A stretch of 64,000 nucleotides of DNA from an uncultured Eubacteriales bacterium (GTDB lineage: Bacteria; Bacillota; Clostridia; Oscillospirales; Acutalibacteraceae). The stretch spans positions 193,116 through 257,115 of the forward strand of contig CAKSYX010000001.1 in the NCBI GenBank assembly GCA_934525065.1. Reading direction: 5' to 3'. A model generated the notes under the pieces. It saw only the letters and a program-made list of their open reading frames with translations, was not told the DNA's origin and made no database searches. The position numbers were made by a program, and so were the translations under genes. Positions within the stretch are counted from its first letter, which is position 1; every line of letters starts with the position of its first letter. Below, in pieces: positions 30,027 through 38,555 of the stretch.

Positions 30027-30062
30027 AAAGGCTTCCGCAACCCTTTCGGTGCGGAAGCCTTT
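30027..30062 (-). terminator. Terminator of the alcohol dehydrogenase operon
   Basis: 13-bp stem AAAGGCTTCCGCA / TGCGGAAGCCTTT; followed on the minus strand by a T-run. It is 18 bases after the dehydrogenase stop. Confidence 0.8.
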
Positions 30063-30079
30063 GGCAAATTGGAGCAGTT

Positions 30080-31243
30080 TTAAAGCGAAGCTTCGAGAAT
30101 TTCAAAGATGTCCTGTTCTGAAAGCGGCGCCCAGGCCTTGCCAAGACCTTCGTTGACGGCAATGTGATGCGCCATTTCTTCAAGGCGTTTTTCGTCAATT
30201 CCAACCTCACGAAGGTGCATCGGAATTCCGAGCGACTCAAAAAGCTTATAGGTTTCTTCAATCGTTTTTTCTGCAACTTCAGCGTCGGGAAGCGATGGGT
30301 CAATGCCAAAAATGTGCGTACCGAAGCTGACAAAGCGCTCAAGCGTGTTTTCGTTCAAAATCTTACGCATCCAGTGCGGAGTGATAATTGCAAGCCCTTC
30401 GCCATGGGTGATGTCATAGTATGCGCTCAAAGCGTGCTCAATTCCATGGCACGGCCAGCCTGACGGACTGTTGCCGATTGAAAGGATATTATTACAGGCA
30501 AGTGAGCAGTCAACCATAAACTCTCCCCTCGCCTCATAATTTTCCGGCTCGCGCAGGCAAATGTGAGCGTTTTTTATAAGGCTCTTGATTGCGCTCTCAC
30601 ACATTCCGTCGGTAAGCGAGGTGTGGTCGGCGCAGAAGTACTGCTCAATGATATGATTGATGGCGTCCGCCGCACCGGCAGCCGTCTGCTTTTTCGGAAC
30701 TGAGAAGGTATAGCGCGGATCGAGAATTGACACCACTGGGAAAAGCAGCTCATCAATATAGCCAACCTTGTCGTTCGTCTCCGTTCTTGAAATTACACAG
30801 CCGCTGTCATATTCCGATCCGGTTGCAGCAAGCGTTAGCACGTCAACAAGCGGAAGAGCCTTCTTCGCCTTCGCTTTATAGGTGATGAGCTCCCACGGTT
30901 CTCCGTCATAAAGCGCACCGGCGCAAATTGCCTTTGAGCAGTCGAGAACGCTTCCGCCGCCGACCGCAAGAACAACGTCAATATCATGCTCTTTGCAAAG
31001 CTTTACGCCGCCGAGAACGCTTGTGGTGTATTTCGGGTTTGGCTCAATTCCGCCAAGCTCATAAACTTCAAAGCCTTCAAGAAGACTCTTGACCTCATCA
31101 TAAAGCCCCATTGATTTTATGCTCTTTCCGCCGTAGGTCAAAAGAACCTTTTTCCCGAGTGCGCCGAGAATCTTCGGCAGCTTTTCAATTGAACCTTTTC
31201 CGAAAATGAGCTTTGTCGGAGTGCAGTATGTGAAATTTTGCAT
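30080..31243 (-). CDS. Iron-containing alcohol dehydrogenase (butanol dehydrogenase/YqhD type)
   Basis: A 387-residue group III dehydrogenase. TPTKLIFGKGSIEKL opens the protein, GGGSVLDCSKAI near 97-108 binds NAD(P), and the iron ligands lie in GWPCHGIEHALSAYYDITHGEGLAIITPHW around 262-290. YqhD/BdhA-type members have this HGIEHALS...HGEGLAI pattern and reduce aldehydes to alcohols, usually with NADPH, to dispose of reducing power in fermentation. Substrate is not determinable. It follows the flavin reductase-like gene by about 30 bases on the same strand. Confidence 0.92.
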   Translation of the reverse strand: MQNFTYCTPTKLIFGKGSIEKLPKILGALGKKVLLTYGGKSIKSMGLYDEVKSLLEGFEVYELGGIEPNPKYTTSVLGGVKLCKEHDIDVVLAVGGGSVLDCSKAICAGALYDGEPWELITYKAKAKKALPLVDVLTLAATGSEYDSGCVISRTETNDKVGYIDELLFPVVSILDPRYTFSVPKKQTAAGAADAINHIIEQYFCADHTSLTDGMCESAIKSLIKNAHICLREPENYEARGEFMVDCSLACNNILSIGNSPSGWPCHGIEHALSAYYDITHGEGLAIITPHWMRKILNENTLERFVSFGTHIFGIDPSLPDAEVAEKTIEETYKLFESLGIPMHLREVGIDEKRLEEMAHHIAVNEGLGKAWAPLSEQDIFEILEASL

Positions 31244-31274
31244 TACAAATCACCTTTCTTTTCTGATTTTTCCC

Positions 31275-31835
31275 TTATCCGAGCCTTTTTCCGTCGCTGA
31301 ACGCCTTGCCGACAACCGAACTGAGTTCAACGTAGGTGCTGTTGAACGGATCGAACGCTATCGGGCGTACTTTTGAAATGTCAACATTTCCGTTTTCGTC
31401 AAGTGCGCTTTCGTCAACGCTGACGTTGACGATTTCTCCGACGAGAGTACCGGTTGAAGCATCGTAGCTTTTAAGCCTGCATTCAACGCAAACAGCAAGC
31501 TCTTCAATAACCGGCGCGTCAACGAACTCTGAGTGTGCAACATGGAAGCCTGCTTTTTCAAGCTTTCCTTTGACGGTGTTGCCGGAAGCCAGACCGACAT
31601 AATCGCACGCGGCGACATGAGGCGCGTCCGCCATGCTGACGGTGAAAGCCTTTTTGGCAAGAATGTTCTTCGTTGTCTTGTGGGCAGCACCGATACACAT
31701 TGAAAGCTCATTGCCCGCGCTGATTCCGCCCCATGCCGCGTTCATTGCATCACTCTCGCCGTCTTCGCCGTATGTGGCGATGATAAAAACAGGCTGTGGA
31801 TAGGTATAAGGTTTTGCACCAAAGTTTTTTCTCAT
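31275..31835 (-). CDS. Flavin reductase-like, FMN-binding split-barrel protein
   Basis: A 186-residue flavoprotein of the flavoredoxin/flavin-reductase-like family. TYPQPVFIIATYGEDGESDAMNAAWGGI is the FMN-binding entry motif, followed by MCIGAAHKTTKNI and FTVSMADAPHVAACDYVGLASG. These cytoplasmic proteins shuttle electrons or reduce flavin. It is the first gene of a two-gene unit with the iron alcohol dehydrogenase. Its start has GGAGGTAATAGTT upstream. Confidence 0.88.
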   Translation of the reverse strand: MRKNFGAKPYTYPQPVFIIATYGEDGESDAMNAAWGGISAGNELSMCIGAAHKTTKNILAKKAFTVSMADAPHVAACDYVGLASGNTVKGKLEKAGFHVAHSEFVDAPVIEELAVCVECRLKSYDASTGTLVGEIVNVSVDESALDENGNVDISKVRPIAFDPFNSTYVELSSVVGKAFSDGKRLG

Positions 31836-31980
31836 AACTATTACCTCCGATGATAAAAATTTGAATTCAGCAAAAATCTGAAGACCGCGAGCGCAATTTT
31901 CAGCTTTCTGAAGTGATTATACAACTTGAAGTTAAGTTTAAGTCAAGAGTCTTTGAAAAAATTTTTCAAAATTTTCCTCT

Positions 31981-32018
31981 TCTAATCTTTCTCTAATATT
32001 TCACGGGTATTCTCTAAT
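31981..32018 (+). promoter_or_regulatory. Direct repeats TCTAAT, putative response-regulator sites before the first PepSY gene
   Basis: TCTAAT occurs at 31981, 31992 and 32013, i.e. spaced 11 and 21 bases apart (one and two helical turns), each in a (T/C)TCTAAT context. Such phased direct repeats are typical for OmpR-family regulators. The same hexamer pair appears before the second PepSY gene. Confidence 0.55.
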
Positions 32019-32087
32019 CACAACAGCAAGGGAAACGAAAAAGCGGTTCGCCTTGAAAAAAATTATCTATGGAAAGGAACTACCACC

Positions 32088-32690
32088 ATGAAAAAAATGA
32101 AGAAAATCATCTCCGTTCTCCTCGCCTGCCTGCTTTGCCTGAGCATTGGCATGACCTGCGCTTTCGCCGCAAACTACATCGGTGAAGCAAAAGCAAAAGA
32201 AATCGCCTTCGGCAAAGCCGGAATCACCGCCGAACAGGCTCGTTTCGTCACCTGCGAATTTGATTACGATGACGGTGTTGCCGTTTATGAAGTTGAGTTT
32301 TTCTTTGACAGCGTCGAATACAGCTGCGACATCAACGCAAAAACCGGAAAAGTAATTAAATTTGAAATTGACACCGTAGTTAACCCCCTTCCCGACACCG
32401 ATGCGAACTACATCGGCAAGGCAAAAGCAAAACAGATTGCTTTCGAACACGCCGGCGTTGACGAAGCAAAGGCAAAAAAAGTTAAGGTTGAATTTGATTT
32501 TGACGACGGCATTGCAAAGTACGATGTTGAATTCCACGCCGACAAGGTAGATTATGACTATGAAATCAACGCTCTCAACGGAAAAATCATTAAAGCCGAA
32601 AGAGAAAAAGACTTTGATTTTTCAGATTTTGCTCTCATTCAGTGGCTCATGAGCATCCTCGAGACCCTCAGAAGCCTTTTTAATAAGTAA
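32088..32690 (+). CDS. Secreted protein with two PepSY domains
   Basis: A 200-residue exported protein. The signal peptide covers about 1-27 (KKIISVLLACLLCLSIGMTCAFA). Two PepSY repeats follow, each beginning NYIGEAKAKEIAF or NYIGKAKAKQIAF, continuing with FDYDDGVAVYEVEF or FDFDDGIAKYDVEF and ending in INAKTGKVIKFE-like sequence. The C-terminus (FALIQWLMSILETLRSLF) is a short amphipathic helix. PepSY domains are thought to inhibit or chaperone proteases or act as sensory modules. It lies upstream of a two-component system whose other side carries a three-PepSY protein. Confidence 0.88.
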   Translation: MKKMKKIISVLLACLLCLSIGMTCAFAANYIGEAKAKEIAFGKAGITAEQARFVTCEFDYDDGVAVYEVEFFFDSVEYSCDINAKTGKVIKFEIDTVVNPLPDTDANYIGKAKAKQIAFEHAGVDEAKAKKVKVEFDFDDGIAKYDVEFHADKVDYDYEINALNGKIIKAEREKDFDFSDFALIQWLMSILETLRSLFNK

Positions 32691-32699
32691 TTGACCAGA

Positions 32700-32927
32700 A
32701 AAGGGGCTGTCGCATTTAGATGCAGAAAGCGTTTTCTTTGCCCCGAAGCTGTATGTAGATACTGCAAGCGGGCAAAAAAACGCTTAAAAAAGCAAAATTT
32801 TTTTCAATATCATCAAGAAACAAAGACTATATTTCATATAAAGCTCTAATCTTGACAAGCCTCGTGAAATATAGTCTTTTGCTTTTTGTTTTGCTCTTTG
32901 GTCTGCGCTAAATGCGACAGCCCCTTT
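32700..32927. mobile_element. 228-bp MITE-like element with 20-bp terminal inverted repeats
   Basis: The ends are perfect 20-bp inverted repeats starting AAAGGGGCTGTCGCA (32700-32719 and 32908-32927). The GGGGCTGTCGCA terminus resembles ends of several Firmicutes insertion sequences. Inside are two further long hairpins: AAGCGTTTTCTTTGCCC with GGGCAAAAAAACGCTT (32727-32743/32770-32785), and AAAGACTATATTTCA with TGAAATATAGTCTTT (32822-32836/32865-32879). There is no open reading frame. I see no clear target duplication. It probably also terminates the PepSY transcript. Confidence 0.75.
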
Positions 32928-32953
32928 AATTTTTTTTGATACTGTGATACAAT
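32925..32953 (+). promoter_or_regulatory. Possible promoter of the two-component system, -35 at the MITE edge
   Basis: TTTAAT, 17 bases, TACAAT. The -35 hexamer overlaps the last three bases of the element's right inverted repeat. The -35 match is weak. Confidence 0.35.
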
Positions 32954-33012
32954 AGCTACACAAAATCGGCCGCCGGAAAAGGCGGCAAAAACTTTGAACG
33001 GAGGTTTTTCAA

Positions 33013-33687
33013 TTGAGACTTCTTGTTGTTGAAGATGAAAAAGACCTTAATAAAATAATCTCAAACAAGCTCAAAATCGACGGTTACAGCGTTGACCGGT
33101 GTTTTGACGGAGAGGAGGCCGAAAATTTTCTGTCCGCCGCAGAATATGACGGCATTATAATGGACATCATGATGCCGAAAAAGGACGGGCTTACTCTCCT
33201 CGGCGAACTGAGAGCCAAGGGCAACAACGTCCCCGTCCTTCTTTTGACCGCAAAGGATTCGATTAGCGACAGGGTGACCGGCCTCGACTGCGGCGCCAAC
33301 GATTACCTCATCAAGCCGTTTTCGTTCGATGAGCTTTCCGCAAGAATACGCGCCATGCTCAGAAAAGTGAACGGCGCGCCCTCAAGCGTATACACGGTTC
33401 TTGACTTAATGGTTGACACTGCCTCAAAAAAAGTTACACGCGGCGGAAAAAGCATTGAACTTTCGGCAAAAGAATACGCGCTTCTTGAATACCTCATCAC
33501 GAACAAAGGAACTGTTCTTTCCCGCGAGAAAATTGAAAACCACATCTGGAATTTTGACTACGAAGGCGGAACAAACGTCATTGACGTTTACATCAGCTAT
33601 CTGCGCAGGAAAATTGACCACGGCTTTGAAAAAAAGCTTATACATACCGTCAGAGGAAGCGGCTATGTTCTTCGGGAGGACAAATGA
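33013..33687 (+). CDS. OmpR-family response regulator
   Basis: A 224-residue regulator. The receiver domain has the acidic pair VVEDEKD, phospho-acceptor Asp in IIMDIMMPKKDG near residue 51, LLTAKD and the Lys of DYLIKPF. The C-terminal winged helix (about 128-222) has ELSAKEYALLEYLITNKGTVLSREKI and NVIDVYISYLRRKI. Start is TTG at 33013 after GGAGG. It overlaps the kinase by 4 bases. Its likely targets are the flanking PepSY genes, judged by phased TCTAAT repeats before both. Confidence 0.95.
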   Translation: MRLLVVEDEKDLNKIISNKLKIDGYSVDRCFDGEEAENFLSAAEYDGIIMDIMMPKKDGLTLLGELRAKGNNVPVLLLTAKDSISDRVTGLDCGANDYLIKPFSFDELSARIRAMLRKVNGAPSSVYTVLDLMVDTASKKVTRGGKSIELSAKEYALLEYLITNKGTVLSREKIENHIWNFDYEGGTNVIDVYISYLRRKIDHGFEKKLIHTVRGSGYVLREDK

Positions 33688-35093
33688 AAAAGGGATCTCT
33701 TATTACAAAAATCACGCTCTGGTTTTCTTTGACGATAGCTCTCATTTCCGTTGCGGCTGTTTTTATTACAATTGCAGTCGGAAACTCCGTTATCCGCCGC
33801 GGAATACGCGAAAACCTTGTTGCAACGGTTCTAGACAACTACGATGAAATCGAGTTTTATACCGAATACGACCGCCTTGAATTTGACGACCCGTATGACG
33901 TTGAGCTTGAATATAAAAACGGCTACATCGAAATTGACGATGACTTCATCCGCTCAGTCAACGGAATTGACACCTCGCTTTTTGACGACAACGGTCTGCT
34001 CTACGGTGACGGAACGCATTTTTCAAAGGAAAAGACACCTGTTTTTAAAGATAAGACCGTCAGCATTGTCAAAGACAACGGCACAACTTATTACGTCTAT
34101 GACACGCGTCTGAGCTTTCCGGCAATGGAAGGCGGCGGACTTTGGCTTCGCGGCGTTGTCAGCGCGGAATACAGCATTTCTCAGGTGAACACTATCACCA
34201 AAGCAGTTCTTGTTCTGCTTCCGTTTCTGATGCTTCTCGCAGTCGTCGGCGGATACATAATTTCAAAACGTGCACTCTCTCCGATGCTTGACATCAGAAA
34301 AGCTGCAGAGGACATTGAAAACGGCAGCGACCTTTCAAAACGAATCGAAATTGAGGGCGGCAGCAGTGAGGTGCGCTCAATGGCAGATTCCTTCAACGCA
34401 ATGTTTGGAAGGCTCGAGGACTCGTTCAATAAGGAGCTGCAGCTAACATCGGATATTTCCCATGAGCTTCGCACCCCAGTTTCAGTAATCGGTGCACAAT
34501 GCCGCTTCAGCCTTGAAAACGAGGACACCAAAGAGGAATATGCCGAAGCTCTTGAGCTGATTGAACGCCAAACGAAAAAAATGAGCCGCGTCATCAATGA
34601 TATGCTCGCCTTTTCGAGAATTGAAAGAGGTGCCGCAGAAATTCAAAAGGAAAAGCTTAACCTTTCGGAATGTGTCTCGTCCGTGTGTGAGGATATGGCG
34701 TTGATTAGAGAAAAGGGAATTACACTTGAAAGCGATATTGAAAATAACATTTATGTAGACGGAAACTTTGAGCTTCTCACAAGACTCACCGTAAACCTCA
34801 TTTCAAATACCTACCGCTACGGAAAAGAAAACGGAAAAACTCTGGTGACGCTCAAGAAGAACGGCAGCACGGCAATTCTTTCGGTCAAAGACAACGGAAT
34901 CGGAATAGGCGAAGATGATATTGAAAAAATATGGGACAGGTTTTTCCGCTCGGATTCTTCAAGAAACAGCTGCGGAACTGGTCTTGGCCTTGCTTTTGTG
35001 AAGGAGATTGCGGAAATTCACGGTGCTTCTGTCGGCGTAAAAAGCGAAAAAGATATCGGAAGCGAGTTTTTTGTAACCTTTCCTGTTCTCTAA
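33684..35093 (+). CDS. Membrane sensor histidine kinase
   Basis: A 469-residue kinase with TM1 (about 12-34), an extracytoplasmic sensor loop of about 130 residues rich in Asp/Glu, TM2 (about 170-190), a HAMP domain, the HisKA motif DISHELRTPVSV with His near 260, and a HATPase_c domain with NLISNTYRYG, DNGIGIGEDD and GTGLGLAFVKEIAEIHG. The sensor loop (YTEYDRLEFDDPYDVELEYKNG...) is strongly acidic, which could bind divalent or cationic ligands; that is inference. The kinase is coupled to its regulator by an ATGA overlap. Confidence 0.95.
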   Translation: MKKGSLITKITLWFSLTIALISVAAVFITIAVGNSVIRRGIRENLVATVLDNYDEIEFYTEYDRLEFDDPYDVELEYKNGYIEIDDDFIRSVNGIDTSLFDDNGLLYGDGTHFSKEKTPVFKDKTVSIVKDNGTTYYVYDTRLSFPAMEGGGLWLRGVVSAEYSISQVNTITKAVLVLLPFLMLLAVVGGYIISKRALSPMLDIRKAAEDIENGSDLSKRIEIEGGSSEVRSMADSFNAMFGRLEDSFNKELQLTSDISHELRTPVSVIGAQCRFSLENEDTKEEYAEALELIERQTKKMSRVINDMLAFSRIERGAAEIQKEKLNLSECVSSVCEDMALIREKGITLESDIENNIYVDGNFELLTRLTVNLISNTYRYGKENGKTLVTLKKNGSTAILSVKDNGIGIGEDDIEKIWDRFFRSDSSRNSCGTGLGLAFVKEIAEIHGASVGVKSEKDIGSEFFVTFPVL

Positions 35094-35105
35094 TGAAGCT
35101 CTAAC
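35089..35105 (+). promoter_or_regulatory. TCTAAT/TCTAAC direct repeat before the second PepSY gene
   Basis: TCTAAT at 35089 and TCTAAC at 35100, an 11-base period as in the repeat before the first PepSY gene. The first copy overlaps the stop codon of the kinase gene. Confidence 0.5.
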
Positions 35106-35151
35106 ATTCTTCGGCTAAACTTAGGTCACAATAAAGAAGGAGGTTACGCTC

Positions 35152-36150
35152 ATGAAAAAAGTGACAGTAGTTATTAGCTCACTCGTTCTCGGAACAGTGA
35201 TTGCCGCCGGAACGGTATTCACTCTCGCCTCACCCGCAAAAAAAGCAGAGACAACACCAACAACTTCAACCACGCTTGTTACAACCACCGCGCCGGCCAC
35301 CGAGCAGACAAAAAAGTATATCTCCGCAGAAAAAGCTCAAAGCATCGCCATGGCTGATGCAAACGTTTCAAAAAAAGACGTCACCTTCAAAAAAACGAAG
35401 CTTGAGCTTGACGACGGAATCTATCAATTTGACGTTGAGTTTTATGTCGGCAGAACCGAATATGATTATTCGATCGACGCTGTAAGCGGTGCCATTCTTG
35501 ACAAGGAAATTGATACTGATGAGGAGCACACAACGGTTCCGTCAACCGCTGCTCCGACAACTGCCGCAGCGTCAACTACCCAAAGAACAACAGAACCGCC
35601 CAAAACCACTGCTCAGCCCAAAACAACTCAGCCGGAAAAGACTACGGCAGCGCCCACAACCACTAAAAAAACCTCGCGCTATATTTCGGCGGCAAAAGCT
35701 AAAAGCATTGCGCTTTCCGACGCCGGAATAAAGAGTTCTCAGGCTCTTTTCACAAAGGTTAAGCTTGACCGCGACGACGGAATAACAGAATATGAAATCA
35801 AGTTTTACGTTGGAAAAACCGAATACGAATACTCAATTGACGCAAGCACAGGAAAGATTCTCGAAAGAGACATCGAACGTGAAGAAAGCGTCCCCACAAC
35901 AAAAGCAGTTACCACAACAAAAAAGACCGCACAGAACAAATTCATCAGTGTGAGCAAAGCAAAGGCAATTGCCCTCGCTCATGCAGGCGTGAGCGAAAAG
36001 AACGTTTCATTCAAGAAAGTCAAGCTCGAAAAAGACGACGGAATCTATGAATATGAAGTTGAGTTCTATGTCGGCAATTGGGAGTATGAATACTCAATCA
36101 ATGCAAAAACAGGCAAAATTCTCGATTTTGAAAAGGAACTTGACGACTAA
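35152..36150 (+). CDS. Secreted or anchored protein with three PepSY domains and Thr-rich linkers
   Basis: A 332-residue protein. The N-terminus is a hydrophobic signal or anchor helix (TVVISSLVLGTVIAAGTVF, about 4-24). Three PepSY repeats start YISAEKAQSIAM, YISAAKAKSIAL and FISVSKAKAIAL, each followed by LDDGIYQFDVEFYVG-like strands and ending SIDA..GAIL-like. They are separated by Thr/Pro/Ala linkers, the longest about 55 residues with repeated TTAA and TTQ units, a pattern often glycosylated or wall-spanning. It lacks an LPXTG motif. Located immediately after the kinase, with its own AAGGAGG site and candidate operator, it may be both target and partner of the two-component system. Confidence 0.88.
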   Translation: MKKVTVVISSLVLGTVIAAGTVFTLASPAKKAETTPTTSTTLVTTTAPATEQTKKYISAEKAQSIAMADANVSKKDVTFKKTKLELDDGIYQFDVEFYVGRTEYDYSIDAVSGAILDKEIDTDEEHTTVPSTAAPTTAAASTTQRTTEPPKTTAQPKTTQPEKTTAAPTTTKKTSRYISAAKAKSIALSDAGIKSSQALFTKVKLDRDDGITEYEIKFYVGKTEYEYSIDASTGKILERDIEREESVPTTKAVTTTKKTAQNKFISVSKAKAIALAHAGVSEKNVSFKKVKLEKDDGIYEYEVEFYVGNWEYEYSINAKTGKILDFEKELDD

Positions 36151-36183
36151 AAATCAGTTATTACCCAATCTTTTTCTCCAAAG

Positions 36184-36214
36184 CAAAGCTGTCGGTTTTC
36201 CCGGCAGCTTTGTT
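36184..36214 (+). terminator. Terminator after the three-PepSY gene
   Basis: 12-bp stem CAAAGCTGTCGG / CCGGCAGCTTTG followed by TTATTAT; it lies between convergent genes. Confidence 0.7.
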
Positions 36215-36283
36215 ATTATAAGAAACGCCGCACCAAAACAGAGTTTTCTCCCCTTTGGCGCGGCGGCAACTGATATTCAAATT

Positions 36284-37996
36284 TTATCCGAGAGCGATTG
36301 AAAGGACTTTCCAAATATACTCAAGAAGGTCGGCTACGAAGTAGACGATCTTTTTGAAAATTGCAAAAACAGAGTCAACGCTCATTTCGGTTTTGACTTC
36401 ACCGTATGCGGGAAGGTCAACATTCTTATCTCCGGGAGCTTCATCGACCATGATTCCGTTAAGAACCGGCTCAAGGACGGCCGAGGTAACACGCATTCCA
36501 AACTCACCGTCGGAACCGAAGTCGCGAACAAGTGCTTTGAGGCTGATTCCGAGAGCAGAAGGATCAACGCCGAGAAGCTTGAAAATCGCGTTGAAAATCG
36601 CGTATCTTGCATCATTGGGAACACCTTCAAAAGCATAGGCAACAAGCGCGGCAACGCAATTGACGGCAAGCTTCATTTCAATGCTGTCTGCCAGATAGTT
36701 TTCATCACCGGCAAAGTGATTTTTAAGGATGACCATTGCAACGTCAAAAATCGTTTCATAGTCGCTTTCGGGAACAGTTATGTCATACTTTTCCTTTGCA
36801 ATGGCGGAAAAGCTGTCCTCCCCGCCGTAAAGCGGAGCAAAAATGAGCTTCTTTGCTCTGTTGCAAACGCCGTCAACGGTATCATACAAAACAGCGTCCT
36901 TTGCTCCGATGAGTCCGCATAGGAAGTCGGCACTCACGAACTCACCTACCATATACCTTGCACTTTCGTCAAAGAACAGGTTTGCATAGGCCGGAAGGTC
37001 GGTTGAAAGCATTTCAAGGGCTTTTTCGTTGTGGCCTTTTGCAATAAGGTCCATGTTCTGAATCTTTGTGACCGACCTTGTTCTGACCTGAACCCCGTTT
37101 TGAGAAAAATCAACAAGTCTGTATTCGATCGGGTACGCAAGAAGCGACGAAGCGGAGATGTCATAGACTTCATTGCCGAGTGCGCTTTTGTGAACGGCAA
37201 TATCACCGACGTGTTTATGTCCCGTAAAGACATATTTGATTCCGGCGTCTGCAAACTTTGAAGCGACCTTGCGCCAGTTTTCAACAACGAAAGCGGGAAG
37301 AATCACATCATGAAGAGCAAAATGAGGCATAAGAGGATGGTGCATCATTGCAATGACCTTTTTTCCTCTTGCCTGAGCCTTTGCAGTCTCTTCAAAAATC
37401 CATGAGTAAAGCTCGTCGGTCATGCCGTCGCGGGTCTTTCCGGGAAGGTTTGAATCAATTGCAATGAGAGTGTATTCATCATCGAGGTCAACGGCATAAG
37501 AGCAGGTCTTTTCGTCCCGAGCGTATGCTTCCTTGAAGCCGAAATTATAATAGTTTTCGCGGAAGAACTCAACGCCATCTTCGGCAAGGTTATAATAATC
37601 GTGGTTTCCGGGAACAAGATAGATTTGAACACCGGTTTCCTTTTCAAAGGCATCAAAATATGCGGCAAGCTTTTTGTGCTGCTCGGCTGTACCTCTGTTA
37701 GTCAAGTCACCCGTGATGAGGATGTGCTCGGCACCGTTCGCAATCGCCTCACGCATAAACGAATCAATAACTCCGTATGATTCATCATGAAGGCTGACAA
37801 GCATTCCCTTGTTGCCGAACATTCCGTCGCCGTAAATGTCATTGATCTCTTCGTTTTCAACGGTGTGGATATCGCTGGCAACTGCGACTTTGAGCGATGA
37901 TATATCATCATCCGCAGCATAAGCGCAAAGTGCAAAGCACGAAAACGCCATGAGAACGGAAAGGATGATACTCAGTCCTTTTTTGAATGTTTTCAT
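36284..37996 (-). CDS. Secreted calcineurin-like metallophosphoesterase
   Basis: A 570-residue exported phosphoesterase. The signal peptide is residues 1-28 (KTFKKGLSIILSVLMAFSCFALCAYAA). All metal motifs are intact: VAVASDIHT, ILITGDLTNRGT, VPGNHDYY, AMMHHPLMPHF and FTGHKHVGD. The C-terminal 250 residues are helical and resemble the C-terminal part of the cytoplasmic paralogue at 7905-9290, including the SSLLAYPIEYRLVDFSQNGV strand region after the catalytic fold. Start at 37996 has AAGGAG; a longer frame to 38113 lacks a site. Substrate is unknown; secreted members often hydrolyse phosphate esters or nucleotides. Confidence 0.88.
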   Translation of the reverse strand: MKTFKKGLSIILSVLMAFSCFALCAYAADDDISSLKVAVASDIHTVENEEINDIYGDGMFGNKGMLVSLHDESYGVIDSFMREAIANGAEHILITGDLTNRGTAEQHKKLAAYFDAFEKETGVQIYLVPGNHDYYNLAEDGVEFFRENYYNFGFKEAYARDEKTCSYAVDLDDEYTLIAIDSNLPGKTRDGMTDELYSWIFEETAKAQARGKKVIAMMHHPLMPHFALHDVILPAFVVENWRKVASKFADAGIKYVFTGHKHVGDIAVHKSALGNEVYDISASSLLAYPIEYRLVDFSQNGVQVRTRSVTKIQNMDLIAKGHNEKALEMLSTDLPAYANLFFDESARYMVGEFVSADFLCGLIGAKDAVLYDTVDGVCNRAKKLIFAPLYGGEDSFSAIAKEKYDITVPESDYETIFDVAMVILKNHFAGDENYLADSIEMKLAVNCVAALVAYAFEGVPNDARYAIFNAIFKLLGVDPSALGISLKALVRDFGSDGEFGMRVTSAVLEPVLNGIMVDEAPGDKNVDLPAYGEVKTEMSVDSVFAIFKKIVYFVADLLEYIWKVLSIALG

Positions 37997-38120
37997 TTTG
38001 TATCGGTCTCCTTTCGACGTATGTCGATATTTCATCGGGTATTTTATCACAAACAATGTAAAATTCATATACTGTTTATGAACTTTAATTATTTTTTTAT
38101 GCAGCTTGTACATTCGGCAT

Positions 38121-38142
38121 TTAGTTTGTCAACACAAACTAA
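38121..38142. promoter_or_regulatory. Perfect 9-bp dyad, candidate operator
   Basis: TTAGTTTGT and ACAAACTAA flank a 4-base centre (CAAC). It lies between the divergent metallophosphoesterase gene and the T-box promoter, 75-95 bases from the latter's -35. The protein that might bind is not known. Confidence 0.4.
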
Positions 38143-38215
38143 ATTTCTGAATATTATTTCGCCTGTTTGTGCCAAATAAAGCCGCAAAAAAATTCAACTT
38201 TTTTTGAAAAAACTC

Positions 38216-38244
38216 TTGACAAACGAATCGAAAAGTGATTTAAT
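38216..38244 (+). promoter_or_regulatory. Sigma-A promoter of the trpXYZ T-box operon
   Basis: TTGACA, 17 bases, TTTAAT; predicted start near 38251, just ahead of the T-box leader. Confidence 0.7.
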
Positions 38245-38250
38245 CGTGTC

Positions 38251-38533
38251 AACAACAAAACAAACCGATGAGAAAGAGTGAGTAGGTTTTGTTCCCTTTC
38301 TTTCAGAGAGCCGCCGATGGTGGGAACGCGGCAGAAAGCGCAAGGCTGAATGGACTTTCGAGGGCGAACGGAAACGGCTTTGCCGGAGTATGTGAGACGG
38401 AGTTGGACTCTCCGTAATCAAAAGTCAGCATATGATTGTATGCGTTGAGAGAACGCGAAAGCGTTAAGCCGGGTGGCACCGCAGGAATTGTTATTTATCC
38501 TGTCCCAGCAGTTATTGCTGGGGCAGTTTTTTT
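38251..38533 (+). promoter_or_regulatory. Tryptophan-specific T-box leader
   Basis: Stem I begins around GATGAGAAAGAGTGAGTA (38269), with the CAGAGAGCCG and specifier-side sequence GCTGAATGGACTTTC following; TGG at 38351-38353 in the GAA-TGG-A context is the specifier codon, so uncharged tRNA-Trp is the effector. The T-box proper reads CGGGTGGCACCGCAGGAA (38470-38487). The terminator is CCCAGCA-GTTAT-TGCTGGG followed by seven T (38501-38533); pairing of the T-box sequence with the terminator's 5' side would form the antiterminator. It precedes a transporter of the type known to be Trp-controlled. Confidence 0.93.
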
Positions 38534-38555
38534 GTTGCAAAAAGGAGGTCATTTC

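Noticed and set aside
38121..38142. FapR or Rex operator
   Set aside because: The palindrome differs from the consensus of both regulators at several core positions.
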